This document shows positions 21,021 through 31,912 of a DNA stretch of 64,000 nucleotides, piece by piece; position 1 is the stretch's first letter; every line of letters begins with the position of its first letter. The DNA lies in assembly GCA_964016985.1 (NCBI GenBank), contig OZ024823.1, positions 39,156,264 through 39,220,263 on the forward strand, given 5' to 3'. The position numbers and the translations under genes are program-made. The notes beneath the pieces were generated by a model. That model worked only from the letters and a program-made list of their open reading frames with translations. It made no database searches and was not told the origin of the DNA. The stretch comes from Anodontia alba (lineage: Eukaryota > Mollusca > Bivalvia > Lucinida > Lucinidae).

Positions 21021-21237
21021 AGGCAAAAGGCCAGACTGGCGCCTAAAAACATATGCATATAGTTTACATGAAAGCAATTTTCATTGGGTTTCACGTATGT
21101 TATTATAAACTTACAAAAATATTTTAATGATTGTACGAGATCGCATGTTATACATTTTGTGGTACATCACTCCGTATTTTCTTTATTACTGCAACAAATA
21201 AATATTCACTATAACTCTCAGTCCGCCCGCAAGAGAC

Positions 21238-21484
21238 TCTCTAGAGACCAGCCTTTATTGTCAAAATATTATTTTTTGTTTTATTTTAGTTGATTATCAA
21301 ACAGGATAATAAGAAAAAAATATAAATATTTATATTTTTGCACAGTTTATTTCACAAATCTCAACGTTTCGGCTGAAACGTTGAGATTTGTGAAATAAAC
21401 TGTGCAAAAATATATGTGTAAAAAATATTGTGCGCTTATGAGATTCGTATAAATATTTAGTCACTGGAGACTGGAGCCAGTGTA
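21238..21484 (+). repeat. Family N copy 1 (right half plus nested palindrome)
   Basis: TTTTATTTTAGTTGATTATC AAACAGGAT and AAATATTTAGTCACTGGAG ACTGGAGCCAGT match the right halves of 23996-24197 and 62351-62532. About 100 bases of palindrome-bearing sequence separate them here. Confidence 0.6.
21333..21412. repeat. 80-bp near-perfect palindrome
   Basis: TATTTTTGCACAGTTTATTT ... inverse, centred on CGTTTCGGCTGAAACG. It sits inside the N copy where the other N copies have no such sequence. Confidence 0.75.
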
Positions 21485-21811
21485 CCCGTTTGCCTATAAA
21501 ATAATGAAAATAGAACTGTTAAGCATATTTATTTATGAATTATTCACAATGATGACACGTTGCGTGAAGCGAAACTAGCTTAAACATTATATTTCAAGTG
21601 TTGGATGAAAGGATAATACAATTATTTGCATGTAAATAAACAGAAGTGTTTGAGTTTATGAGATAAATGTTTGAACGAAAGAACGGTTTAATAATAGTTA
21701 TGTAAACGACATCCAAAATCCACATACGTCATACGTGTAGGAACGCGTTAAAAACGATAAAGCCACGACCTAGCAGAGAGGCACCACAATTGTGAATTTT
21801 ACAGGCACATT
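21485..21811. other. Spacer, nothing recognised
   Basis: No repeat or ORF of note. Confidence 0.4.
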
Positions 21812-22236
21812 TTTGGATCGATTGTTTACAATCGAGCCATTGTATGCAAACGCCAACATTTCTTTAAGGTAGTTGCCCACGTGATAATCATTGACCAATG
21901 TTATCAAACTTTCAGGTAACTTTTATTTATAGCCGCGCTACGCGCTACTCTTGTCATTGTGACGTCAGAGAGCAGCGTAAGTTGGGTTATCTGCAAAACC
22001 TGGACTGGGACACTGGCAAACAGTGCAAACCCACTGAACGCAGTGCAGACCCGTAGAACGCGGCGTCCGATCAGGGTCAGCATTGTTTGCTTGAATTATA
22101 GAAAGTTAAGGGTTAAATGAAACAGTCTTAATCCCTGTTAAGGACCATTTTTCCAGCCTACACTCAGAGACAATCGACCTACCGGTGCTGTCAGTGCTTT
22201 GATTATTTTTGTAGCAAAACTTTCTCGGCTAATATT
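21812..22236 (+). repeat. Family E copy 2
   Basis: GATCGATTGTTTACAATCGAG, ATAGCCGCGCTA, TGTGACGTCAGAG, GACACTGGCAAACAGTGC and CTCAGAGACAATCGACCTAC match copies at 14115 (inverted) and 30083. The internal hairpin arm is duplicated (GCAGACCC twice). Confidence 0.65.
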
Positions 22237-22534
22237 TTAGACACCTTAGCTACAGTGGTCCAAACTATTTATAGGTTAAAGTACCAACGCGTTTCGTTTA
22301 GTTAAATTCAGATATTAGAAAATCAAAACTATCAAAATTGCTATTGATGGGTGAAAGAATTAAGTCATTTTGACACAAGTTATAAAACAAAGATATAATA
22401 TACCTTACAATGGTAAATCCTGGTCACATGAATAGTTAAGAAATATTTATAGTGTTGGTACATGCATCTAACGTTTATTTTGTAATAAAATTATGAAGTT
22501 AATAAAATAAGGCAATATAAAATTATGTCAATTC

Positions 22535-23111
22535 GTTGTAGAATACATGAAGATTTATAAATTTAGTAAAAAATAAAATATCAACCGGTAACGTATACAA
22601 CAGTCAAAAAACTATAATGACCTGGGCTTAGTTGTTCAAAGCATCGTTAGTTTGACGAGCTCGTAAATGACAAGCACATTAATTGTTGTAGCTAAGGTAT
22701 TTTCAAATACATTGATATTTTTCTGCAAAAATTTGAGTTGCTTTACTCACATTTTTTTCAGCAAAAAGATATCAATGTATTTGCCATTTTTCAAGATAGA
22801 AATTTTAATTTCAAGTTAGCTTGTTGTAGAATACATGAAGATTTATAAATTTAGTAAAAAAAAAAAAAATATCAACCGGTAACGTATATAACAGTCAAAA
22901 AACTATAATGACCTGGGCTCAGTTGTTCAAAGCATCGTTAGTTTAACGAGCTCGTAAACGACAAGCACATTAATTGTTGTAGCTAAGGTATTTTCAAATA
23001 CAATGATATTTTTGCTGCAAAAATTTGAATTGCTTTACTCACATTTTTTTCAGCAAAAAGATATCAATGTATTTGCCATTTTTCAAGATAGAAATTTTAA
23101 TTTCAAGTTAG
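22535..23111. repeat. 288-bp tandem duplication
   Basis: GTTGTAGAATACATGAAGAT starts at 22535 and again at 22823; both units run through TATCAACCGGTAACGTAT, GACGAGCTCGTAAA and TTCAAGTTAGCT with few differences, so the duplication is recent. A further piece continues to about 23150. Confidence 0.88.
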
Positions 23112-23466
23112 CTGACAACCTCGTGAAGTTTTGAACAACTGGGCCCTGAATGCAAATAGGGTTCAAATGACAGCCGTTTTCATAGGTTTTCAAATATTAA
23201 ACTCACTCAAAATTTCTTGAGGTCGTGGAAGGGATGGGTTAGTAGCTGGTCAGGGTTTGATATTTTATTGAAAAAGGGTTCCTCTGTTTTACTGAGAAAT
23301 ATTTTACACAATCAGCCGCACCGTCACAAACCATACCTTGACATGTGCGCCCAGCGAAGTCTCAGATCAGCATGCGAATCCGTACTGATCAAAGTCTCCG
23401 CTGTCTCTTTAAAGAAGCTTTCGATCCAGAATCGGATCAGGCTGCGGAATATATGACAACAATATA

Positions 23467-23570
23467 CCCAGCAGGCACACAACGTTAAAATGACGTCGTA
23501 TCAATGTCGATGCGACGTGATCACGTCGCATCGACGTTGATACGACGTCATTTTGATGTTGTGTGCCTGC
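23467..23570. mobile_element. Pal-CCCAG1 copy 3
   Basis: CCCAGCAGGCACACAACGTT to TGTGTGCCTGC; the final GGG is lost. Differs from 16632-16739 by few bases. Confidence 0.82.
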
Positions 23571-23611
23571 ACGGATATGGTACATGTATTCTGCAGTATT
23601 AATCAATATGT

Positions 23612-23827
23612 GCCAAGCTTCCCATAAAAGGGTTACTTGCAAACAGAGTAGATCCAGATCAGACGCTGCAGAACGCGGCGTTTGATCAAAATATACCATG
23701 TTTGCATTAAATACAGAAATTTCTTTAAAACATGATAACACTAAAATAACCAGACATCCCTTCTACTAGAAATGGGCTGGTCCGAAGAGTAAATAGTAGG
23801 AGAGTCCACTCGGTATAAATGGGTAAA
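23612..23827 (+). mobile_element. PB-3 copy 2, degraded
   Basis: GAGTCCACTCGGTATAAATGGG at the right and GCAAACAGAGTAGATCCAGA hairpin match 7840-8032. The left terminus and both TTAA sites are altered. Confidence 0.6.
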
Positions 23828-23944
23828 TAAATATTTTAGAGACGTTTATAGAGGAATGATATGCAAATCTGTTGGTTATTGTTTGATTCTTACACATGAT
23901 GAAATTTAGATTGTTTTTTTTTTTTTTGCCAACTTTATTGTCAG

Positions 23945-23985
23945 AACCCCCCCCCCCCCCACCCCCCCACCCCACCCCCCTCACC
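23945..23985. repeat. Poly-C tract
   Basis: Long C run with single A breaks; a hard region to sequence accurately. Confidence 0.8.
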
Positions 23986-23995
23986 GCCCTCAAAA

Positions 23996-24197
23996 GGCTG
24001 GCTCCGGTCTCCAGTGACTAAATATCTATTCTTATAATCCTGTTTGATAATCCACTGAAAATAAACCAAAGTAATATCATGACTGGTCACTAGTGACAAG
24101 CCTTGATAGTCGTGTTATTATTTGGTTTTATTTTAGTGGATTATCAAACAGGATTGTAAGAATAAATATTCAGTCACTGGAGACTGGAGCCAGTCTA
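23996..24197. mobile_element. Family N copy 2
   Basis: AGGCTGGCTCCGGTCTCCAG at one end and CTGGAGCCAGTCTA at the other are inverted. Inside, TTTGATAATCCACT and AGTGGATTATCAAA are also inverted, giving a foldback plan. Confidence 0.7.
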
Positions 24198-24260
24198 GGG
24201 TCGCTCCCTGAGGAGGTAATTCTGTCAAATGTTTCTGTCTTCCTTCTGAAAAGGTATCTA

Positions 24261-24357
24261 CCCAGCAAACACACAACGTCGCAACAACGTCGCTGCAACG
24301 TCGTGACGTTGCAGCGACGTTGTAAAGACGTTGTAATCACATTGTGTTTTTGCTGGG
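24261..24357. mobile_element. Pal-CCCAG1 copy 4
   Basis: CCCAGCAAACACACAACGTC to TTTTGCTGGG, palindrome of CAACGTCG words; closest to 6165-6273. Confidence 0.8.
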
Positions 24358-24394
24358 TACTTCAAAAGAAATAAAAAAATATATGCTTCCAGAA

Positions 24395-24460
24395 AGGAGC
24401 CTACTCTCAAAGGAAATAATTTGCTCCCGGAGCATTTTTTCCTTTTACATTGAAGAGATT
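24395..24460. repeat. Family M fragment
   Basis: CTACTCTCAAAGGAAATAATT TGCTCCCGGAGC resembles the M hairpin at 45530; the second arm is partly lost. Confidence 0.4.
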
Positions 24461-24486
24461 CCTTTTTAAAAGGGGCATGCCATATA

Positions 24487-25906
24487 CACACCTGGGAATC
24501 GGTCAACTTGTTCTCCGCCGGTGTACTATAAAGGACTAAGTTGATCTGTTCCTGTGGACCTATTGACATGTGTAAACAACTTTCCAGAGTACTGATCAGC
24601 TGGATAAAATGTGAGTTTATATACTTATTTTATGTTTTACTAAGCATCACGAAAACATGCCAATATAATTTTGACCCCCTTAAACCCCACTTTTATATAG
24701 TAAAACTGGGGTTTACAGGGGTATACATTATTTTTCTTATTTCTGATCAAAACATAGATTGTGGGTACTCGTTAGAACCGCCTCGTCAAGGCGGTTCTAA
24801 CGAGTACCCACAATCTATGTTTTGAGCAGAAACATGAAAAATATCAGAATTTTTTATCTGAAAATTTTCATTTTTTGGTGATAAAATTTGCAGTATGTTT
24901 GAATAGGCATATTTTCGTAATGGAATCGGAGAATGTCATATGCTGTGATAACAATTCAAGATTGTTATAACACTTGTTTTAACGGAAAAATCCGTAGATT
25001 TCTCGAGATATCGTTTTTGGCGACCAAAAATCATGCATTGAACAATAAGCACTGAGGCAAAGGATGCAGTTGTTGTGCATTTCATGACATTTTAGTGAGA
25101 TGACACAAGTTGGTGTAAAACCATTGGATATTGCACGTCTTTTATATATGTATATTCAAAAACGAGATTTTCAGGTACAGTTAAAAAAACTTCGATGCGT
25201 ACTAGTTGACATGCGGCGTACAATTTAAGTAATGCAAATGATATAGGAGGTGCTTGAGTTTCTTGAATTCGACCATTCTTAAGTTCTAAAATAGTAATTA
25301 AATGATCAATAAGGAAAATTAGGTTACAAATAAATAACCAAAGCTATCGACGGTGTTAAAATGTTAAGAAAAGCGAATTTTCTCGTTTTTTTTTTTTCCG
25401 AAAACGTACTCGATTGCACAGCAAATTCCATTAGTTTAATTGTACGCCTCCGATCAAATGGTACGCATAGAAATTTTTTCTCTGTGTACTGGAAGCGAAT
25501 CACTTCGTTTAAGCAAAAGTGTGATAAACTGACTTATTTTAACATGGACTTGAATTTCAGTTGCTAAAGTCCTGGAGTTAAGGTTAAATTGGTCTTCATG
25601 GATAGTTTGAATCACGGTAAGGCATGTTCAAGCCATGATTTTTTTTACGCCAAAAAGGATATCTGTAGAAATCCTCCGATTTTTTTCTATGATCTTTGTG
25701 TCAGGATTATTCCAATTTATTGCCACAGCATATAGCATTTTCCGATTTTCGGCAAAAGAATAAAATGAAAACATAAACTTACAGTAAACGTAATAACTGT
25801 CGCCTCTTGTGTTTGTTTACATACAGTCAACTTGTCTACTGGAACAGGTCAATTAATTGTTCAAAAGTACTCCAACGGCGTACAAGTTGACCGATTCCCA
25901 GGCGTG
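24487..25906. mobile_element. Large inverted-repeat element with nested Pal-A
   Basis: The left end CACACCTGGGAATCGGTCAA is the inverse of the right end TTGACCGATTCCCAGGCGTG. The arms remain alignable for some 290 bases (24487-25050 without the Pal-A insertion; 25640-25906). Flanking ATATA on both sides may be a target duplication. The spacer of about 590 bases has no recognisable ORF. Arm divergence is roughly 25-30% by eye, so it is old. Confidence 0.65.
24645..24922 (+). mobile_element. Pal-A copy 6, nested in an inverted-repeat arm
   Basis: CATCACGAAAACATGCC to TTTTCGTAATG, intact stem (CGTCAAGG centre). It interrupts the left arm of 24487-25906: the right arm aligns directly from TTTTATTCTTTTGCC to AAATCGG across its position. 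Confidence 0.88.
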
Positions 25907-26456
25907 ATATAGGAAAGTAAAGAGGAAGTTGCAAAACATTGTCTTTCTTGTAAAGAAGGTAGGTGTGTGGGTGGACAGGGAAGGGAAATTTGCCAATTGA
26001 ACCCTGTCCCCTGAATTCACACTGTAGACAACAAAATTTCTTGCGTTTATAACCTGACCCAATAAAAATTATGAAATGCGCATAATTTCGCTGTCCTTGG
26101 GTTTTTAACTTCCTAAAAGCTCGGTCTAAATTCATAGATAAAAACTGATAATAAATTCTGATAATAACAGGGAGGCGCATGCACACCTTGATGACATACA
26201 TAGTTTGTCGTCTGCTGCACCATAAAATATAATTGATATGCAACGTGGGGAAAAGGCCCTAATACCCTATGCGAACAGCGAAGGCCCAGCTCAGTCGCGC
26301 AGTCTAATCAGGACATTCTCTGTTCGTCGATATATTTTTTCATATAAAATAATTTTGTAAGCGTAACCAAGGCCCCATTCTGACTGCGCAGATGCGCATG
26401 CTGATCTGGGCCTTCGTTGCCCGTATGCTATATATATGGCATAATGGACTTTTTCT
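25907..26456. other. Spacer with two Hairpin-I remnants
   Basis: GCGAACAGCGAAGGCCCAG at 26273-26322 and CAAGGCCCCATTCTGACTGC to GGGCCTTCGTTGCCC at 26366-26424 are imperfect Hairpin-I copies. The 135-codon minus ORF (25836-26243) has no motif and overlaps the end of the inverted-repeat element. Confidence 0.5.
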
Positions 26457-26702
26457 TTATCACTCTCTGGGCTAATTCAGCAGACGACATGAAGATGATT
26501 TCTTATTTTTTTTTCCGGAAAACAGGATTTGACATTTCATGCGAATTGCCTCCAGTGGAGAAAATTTGTATGAAATGTCCAAACTTGTTTTCTGAAAAAA
26601 AAAAAAAATAAATAAAAAAATAAAATAAAATAAATAAATAAAAAAAAAATGATAAAACAAATCATTCAGTATGTCGTCTGCTGAAAATTTTTACCAAGCG
26701 TG
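26457..26702 (-). mobile_element. PB-2 copy 4
   Basis: CACTCTCTGGGCTAATTCAG at the left and GTCGTCTGCTGAAAATTTT TACC at the right with TTAA at 26703. The central hairpin (GACATTTCATGCGAATTG) is expanded by a (TAAA)n tract at 26610-26650. Confidence 0.7.
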
Positions 26703-27049
26703 TTAAAGATACTTTAAATGATAACAAGACGGTAAAATATATTTTATGATGTTAGAGATAAAAAAAATGAAAATTGAAATACGACCGGATTCGGGTTTAA
26801 ACATTGAAGTCTGTTTAATTTCGACTGAAATAACGCGGAAAACGATAGTCGCGTGGGCGTATGAAACGTTATTCTGCAAATCCGCGAGGTAAAATTGTTC
26901 ATACACCCTTCAAAACAAGCCCATCTGAGCTGCTCCTATCTGAATCACTCTAAAAATTCCATTTGACGGATCATGCTGATAGCAACTGTCAGTTCTGTTT
27001 ATATTACCATTGAACTCTAAGTGCAGACCCAACTAAAGCCTGTACTAAA
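26703..27049. other. Spacer, nothing recognised
   Basis: No shared repeat noticed. Confidence 0.4.
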
Positions 27050-27053
27050 TTAA

Positions 27054-27277
27054 CCCTTAAAGCGCCAAGAAAAACTGCATCTGAAAATGTCGTCTGTTTA
27101 TGTCGTCTGCTGAATATTCTTGCAGACTTTTCAAACCTAGTTTTGCATACAGGCAAACAGTGTGGACCCAGATCAGACTGCTCCTGATCTGGGTCCACAC
27201 TGTTTGCAAAAATGACTTTTAAAATCACAAGCAGATGACAAAGCAGACGACAATAGTTGTGACTGGCGCTTTGAGGG
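27054..27277 (+). mobile_element. PB-4 copy 1 (CCCTTAAAGCGCC ends)
   Basis: TTAA at 27050 and 27278. CCCTTAAAGCGCC and GGCGCTTTGAGGG are imperfect inverse. Subterminal GTCGTCTG occurs twice on the left and CAGACGAC on the right. Central hairpin GCAAACAGTGTGGACCCAGA / inverse. Unites the PB-2 subterminal motif and the PB-1 hairpin in one element. Confidence 0.8.
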
Positions 27278-27787
27278 TTAATAATGTAACAAACTAATAA
27301 GTATAGGTTATTGCATAGTTTTAAATTTCGAGCCGTTAAAACATGCAATAACAGATTTGTCGCAATAACCCTTTAGGAATAGATCTCACAGATGTCATAA
27401 TGAGACTGACCATAGCGCACACCTATCATGTATTTAATCAAGGATATCACGTTTCATTTAATGGCTTATTGCGACAAGCAGTTTCTAAAATAAACAGAGA
27501 TCCTTTTGCACTGAAAACGATTAAAACCCTGTCAGATCGGCCAGAGGTTTGTATATGTGTAAGGTAAGCGAAATAATTTGGTGAAACGGGACTCATATCT
27601 CATAGTGCATGTTAATTCATTGTATATATTTACGGTAACGTAAATTACAGTATGACTGACATTTTCTGGATGAGAGGATGTCTGATCAGATTCTTTTTGT
27701 TATAGGAATGAATTTCATTTTTGTGGCTTTCATCGATGTGTCAAACCCGGCGAATCACACATAACTTGAATAAAGCCCTTAGTGCTA
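27278..27787. other. Spacer, nothing recognised
   Basis: No repeat or gene seen. Confidence 0.4.
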
Positions 27788-28135
27788 CAGTCTACCCTCT
27801 TTATACCGACATTCGATACACCGACAAAATTCGTTACAATGACAATTTGAAGTTCAGGAAACCTTCGCTCAAGAGATGTCAGTTAATGAGAAATTATGCA
27901 AGTACACTGCATTAAAGCTTCATGCAACATATGTTTTGGATATTTGTTAGAATCGCCTCACTGAAGCGATTCTAACAAATATCCAAAACATATGTTCTAT
28001 GAGGAAATAAGAATAAAATAAGACATTTCTTACATATCGTTCTGTCCATTAAGGATTCTTTACAACAGCAAATTCATTTTCATGGCAATACTTTTGGGAA
28101 CAAATTTATTTTGTCGTTGTAACGAGGGTTCACTG
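27788..28135 (-). mobile_element. Mar-B copy 2
   Basis: TA, CAGTCTACCCTCTTTATAC ... GAGGGTTCACTG, TA. Central TGTTAGAATCGCCTCACTGA / inverse nearly perfect, with AACATATGTTTTGGATATT arms. Confidence 0.82.
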
Positions 28136-28392
28136 TATTTTTTAAGTTTGAGAGTGACCCACCAGAGTTTAGACATCGATAAAATACATAAATAATAATT
28201 CATATTATAATTCCAACTGTGTCATCAAAGTATTACATATGTTGCCGAAACTGTCAATCATTTGAGACAGCGGAAGGAAAATAGATCCGACGGATTCCTG
28301 CTCTGGATTTTATTGAAGCGAATTTTTCTCCTTCAACTAATTAAATTGCGTGAATGTGTATAAAGATGAGGTTGGAATAATTTGTCGATATA

Positions 28393-28727
28393 CAGTTGAC
28401 TCTCGTTATCTCGACCTCGCTCATCTCGAATAACCGCTTATCTCGAAGTGAAAATCTGGTCCTTGCCTAAACATGAAAATCTAACAACAGGTAAAAAATA
28501 TTGTGGAAAAGAGGAGAAATTGCTACTTAGGAGCAATTTCTCCTCTTTTCCACAATATGTTCAATATATATTTCTAACTTCAAGAGTCCAATTACACATT
28601 TATATTTGTTAAATGTGGTTGTTCGAATTATTTTTTCCTCAATTCTGCAAATCTGATATGTCGAGCTACGGATATCTCGAAGTATTTCAGAGGGTCCCTT
28701 GGAATTCGAGATCACGAGAGTCGACTG
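28393..28727 (+). mobile_element. Mar-D copy 1
   Basis: TA precedes CAGTTGACTCTCGTTATCTC; the right end is GAGAGTCGACTG. Repeated ATCTCGA words in both subterminal parts. Central hairpin GAGGAGAAATTGCTACTTAG / inverse with TGTGGAAAA arms. Tc1/mariner type by TA and CAGT ends. Confidence 0.78.
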
Positions 28728-28934
28728 GATTCAACACTATCTAATTATTCTTTAAGCGGGAATGAATGTCCTGGTCAGACTGGTGAATAGGCGGGTTGTC
28801 CTTGGTTATTGTAACATGATGGCAACATTTTTGACGCCAAACATGTACGTGGGCCGTTAATAACATATCAGAAGATTATTACGATTTATTGTGTGTACCA
28901 GAAAAAAAAAAAAAAAAAAAAAAAAAGCCTAGCC

Positions 28935-29119
28935 TTCACCATTCTCTGGGCAGAGGACAAATATATTATGATTTTCTTCGTTTTGGCAGACAATAGACTT
29001 TGACATTTCGTGCAAATTGTCTCTTGCATGAAATACCAAAGCCTATTTTCGGCAAAAAACAAGAAAAATGCTGGAAAATGTCGTCTGCAGAAACTTTTTT
29101 TTTTCCAAGCATGCCATGC
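28935..29119 (-). mobile_element. PB-2 copy 5, degraded ends
   Basis: CATTCTCTGGGCAGAGGAC at the left and GTCGTCTGCAGAA at the right with a TTTGACATTTCGTGCAAATTG hairpin half. TTAA sites not preserved. Confidence 0.58.
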
Positions 29120-29369
29120 GATAACTGAAAATGCAGAGAATAAGTAGTGCGATGTAAAAATGAACCTAGCTGTGAGAAAATGAGTCTATGAGGCTTATAT
29201 GAAAAACGCCCAAACTGGGCTAAGCATCGGGGTAGCCCAACCATCTCTCGAATTCGTTGGAATATCCTAGAGTACCCAGCGATCACGTGAGCGAAAATAC
29301 GAAAATACTGAAAGCTACTGTCATCATTTTTTGATGGCGTCGGCGTCTGTGACTGCGTCACGTTGATTT

Positions 29370-29713
29370 CAGTGAACCCTCGTTATAACGACAGCATTTG
29401 TTCCCAAAAATATTGTCATTGAAATAATTTGCTGTTGTAAAGAATCCTAAATGGACAGAACGATATATATAAAAAAGAGATTTGTTTTATTCTTATTTCC
29501 TCATAGAACATATGTTTTGGATATTTGTTAGAATCGCATCATTGAGGCGATTCTAACAAATATCCAAAACATATGTTTCTTGAAGTTTAAATGCAATAGT
29601 CTTGCATAATGTCTCCTTAACTGTCACCTCCTGAGCTAAGGTTTTGTGACATTCAAATTTCATTTTAATGAAATTATCATTGTATCAAGGGTCGGTATAA
29701 AGAGGATTGACTA
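29370..29713 (+). mobile_element. Mar-B copy 3
   Basis: CAGTGAACCCTCGTTATAAC at the left and GAGGATTGACTA then TA at the right. Central TGTTAGAATCGCATCATTGA / inverse with AACATATGTTTTGG arms. Confidence 0.78.
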
Positions 29714-30082
29714 TATTTCAAAAAAGCTTTACATTCAATTATTGTAACGATCTATATCTGCTGCCTGTCTGTCTTTGTACTGTTGATTCCTGGACTGATG
29801 TTAGATGCTGGCCAAAAGTTATTCCATGCAAATCCCATCTTGCCTTCATGACCTTGAGTTTAAGTTCACGGACAAAGATTTTTTTTTTCATGCGGTGAGC
29901 AAGCGCGAGTTGAGGCTACCATAACAGTTGTCAGCATTGTAATAGATGATAGGAAAAAAATAAATTTTAGTAAAATTAAGTACAATCTTGACTAAGAAAT
30001 ATAGAACTCAAAGGTACATTACTGCATTATGCGAAAATGAAAGGCCAGACCAACCCTGCTACTCCGGGCCTTCGCTGTTAGA
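29714..30082. other. Spacer with a weak Hairpin-I trace
   Basis: GGCCAGACCAACCCTGCTACTC followed by GGGCCTTCGCTGTT at 30041-30078 is a damaged hairpin. Nothing else. Confidence 0.4.
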
Positions 30083-30475
30083 CTGTGGCAATTTGGGATT
30101 CGAGCCATAGTATACAAACGCCAAAATTCCCTTACGGTAGTTGTCCACGTGAATATCATTGCACCCAATGTAATTGCACCCAATGTAATCAAACTGAGCA
30201 TAGCCGCGCTAGTCTTGTCACTGTGACGTCAGAGTGCAGTGTAAAGAGGGTTATCTGTAAATTCTTGACTGGGACATTGGCAAACAGTACAGACCAAGAT
30301 CAGAGTCTGCAATGTTTGCACAAATTACAGGAAGTTAAGGATTCAAAGAAAGTCTTACGTTCCCGTCCCCGTTCAGGACTATTTTCCCAGCCTACACCCA
30401 GAGACAATCTACCCAACAGTGCTGTCAGTACTTTGATGTATTTTTGCTGTGAGCTGATTGAACGTTTCCCATCTC
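30083..30475 (+). repeat. Family E copy 3
   Basis: TACAAACGCCAAAATTCCC, ATAGCCGCGCTA, TGTGACGTCAGAG, GACATTGGCAAACAGTACAG and CCCAGAGACAATCTACCC match the 21812 copy. CACCCAATGTAAT is duplicated. The 220-codon ORF starting at 30085 runs through this repeat into poly-Asn/Lys microsatellite and is not a gene. Confidence 0.62.
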
Positions 30476-30517
30476 TAGCTAAAAATTCTCCTTATATATC
30501 TAAATCGTTACTGTTAA

Positions 30518-30625
30518 TTTTTTTTGTTGTTGTTGTTGCTTTAAATGTTGTTGTTGTTGTTATTGTTGTTGTGCCTTTTTTTCAGATGTTTGGTCAGATG
30601 ATGAAAGAGCAGAGGAGAAACTGTA

Positions 30626-30665
<40 letters not shown>

Positions 30666-30730
30666 TAACAATAATAATAATAGTAATAATAATAAGAAGA
30701 AGAAGAAAAAGAAGAAGAAGAAGAATGACA
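30518..30730. repeat. Trinucleotide microsatellites (TTG)n, (AAT)n, (AAG)n
   Basis: TTGTTG runs at 30522-30570, then AATAAT and AACAAT from 30627, then AAGAAG to 30725. Confidence 0.9.
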
Positions 30731-30956
30731 ATAATTATAATAACTAAAAGGCTGAAAAAACTTACGGCCTATTAATAATTAGCTAAGAAAAATACTTATC
30801 AACAGATTTAATTACAAAATAGTGTCCACCTTTGAAAAGGGGTCTTTATGCCACATTCAAAAAAGAAAAAGTCCTGATCAGCTTGTACATCGCAAGATGT
30901 CCAGTCAGGGTCTTCTCTGCTCGACGACGATTTCTACAGTATACAATGATTCCATG

Positions 30957-31025
30957 AGCGGGCAACGAAGGCCCTGATCAGGCTGCGCGCATGCGCGCAG
31001 CCTGATCAGGGTCTTCGTTGCCCGG
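30957..31025. repeat. Hairpin-I, near-perfect
   Basis: GCGGGCAACGAAGGCCCTGA pairs with TCAGGGTCTTCGTTGCCCG around GCGCGCATGCGCGC. A weaker relative is at 30875-30918. Confidence 0.7.
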
Positions 31026-31470
31026 ATACCGATCCTTTTCTCTCATTGCGCATCATATTTTGATTACTCAACAAATTTAACAGACTGACTGTGTTGATAC
31101 GTAGGGTGGTCTGAAATATCATACGGTAGGTATTTTCCTAACTGGCTCATGGATGAAATAAGGCCAAGATTTTCATATCTTTGATATGCCCTCAGAGAAA
31201 ATCAAGATATGTAACTTGTACAAGTATCATCATTTAATATTATGACAACAGATAAGATGATAATTTAGGACAGTTTTTGTCGCGCCTTCTATGACGTGCG
31301 AGGCATAGTCGCCCGTTTGGTGTCGGTGCGCGTCCGTCTGTCCGGTGATATGTCTTGTTAGTTTTAGTATAAACATAATTTATTGCCACAATAAAGTAGG
31401 CAAAAGGGTTGAATCACAAGTTCTTACAACATTAATTACGACCTTTCCACCAGCATGCAATATGTATAAA
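31026..31470. other. Spacer, nothing recognised
   Basis: No repeat shared within the window. Confidence 0.4.
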
Positions 31471-31912
31471 CAAGAGCACCGCATGCGGGTGCCAGCGCTC
31501 GGCTGCAGTTTCTTTTAGAAATATATAGGGCATGTTTGATTATAAGCAACAGAACTACTTAAATACATTAAATTGGAAGTGCCATAATTATGTAATACCA
31601 AACATGATCAGAATTCATCCATCAGTTCTTGAGAAATCACAGTGAAACCATTTTTCAACAAAAATTCTAAGTCGAAAAATGGGCATAACTGTGCCACAAA
31701 TATTTTGAGGGTTACCTCCCATATTGGTATGAGTTCCCCTTTTCATAATGAACAACTAGTCCGAGTTTCAAGTAAATATCTTCAGTAATGACAGAGATAT
31801 TACAAAATGTCCAAGTTTTTGCACGACGACAACAACGACGCAGACGCAGACGACGCCAGAGCTATGACAATACCTCGTCGTTTTCTTCGAAAACAGCTGA
31901 GCTAAAATTCTA
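31471..31912. repeat. Probable dispersed repeat, single copy here
   Basis: From CAAGAGCACCGCATGCGGGT to GAAAACAGCTGAGCTAAAA. I recall sequences of this type (inexact-match phrases such as TGACAGAGATATTACAAAA) as abundant in bivalve genomes; nothing in the window confirms it. The Arg-rich ORF at 31788 comes from CGACGACAACGACG repeats. Confidence 0.35.

Noticed and set aside
25836..26243. 135-residue minus-strand ORF
   Set aside because: No recognisable motif, overlaps the right end of the inverted-repeat element, and is isolated.
30085..30747. 220-residue ORF with poly-Asn/Lys tail
   Set aside because: It runs from family E repeat into trinucleotide microsatellites; no conserved domain.
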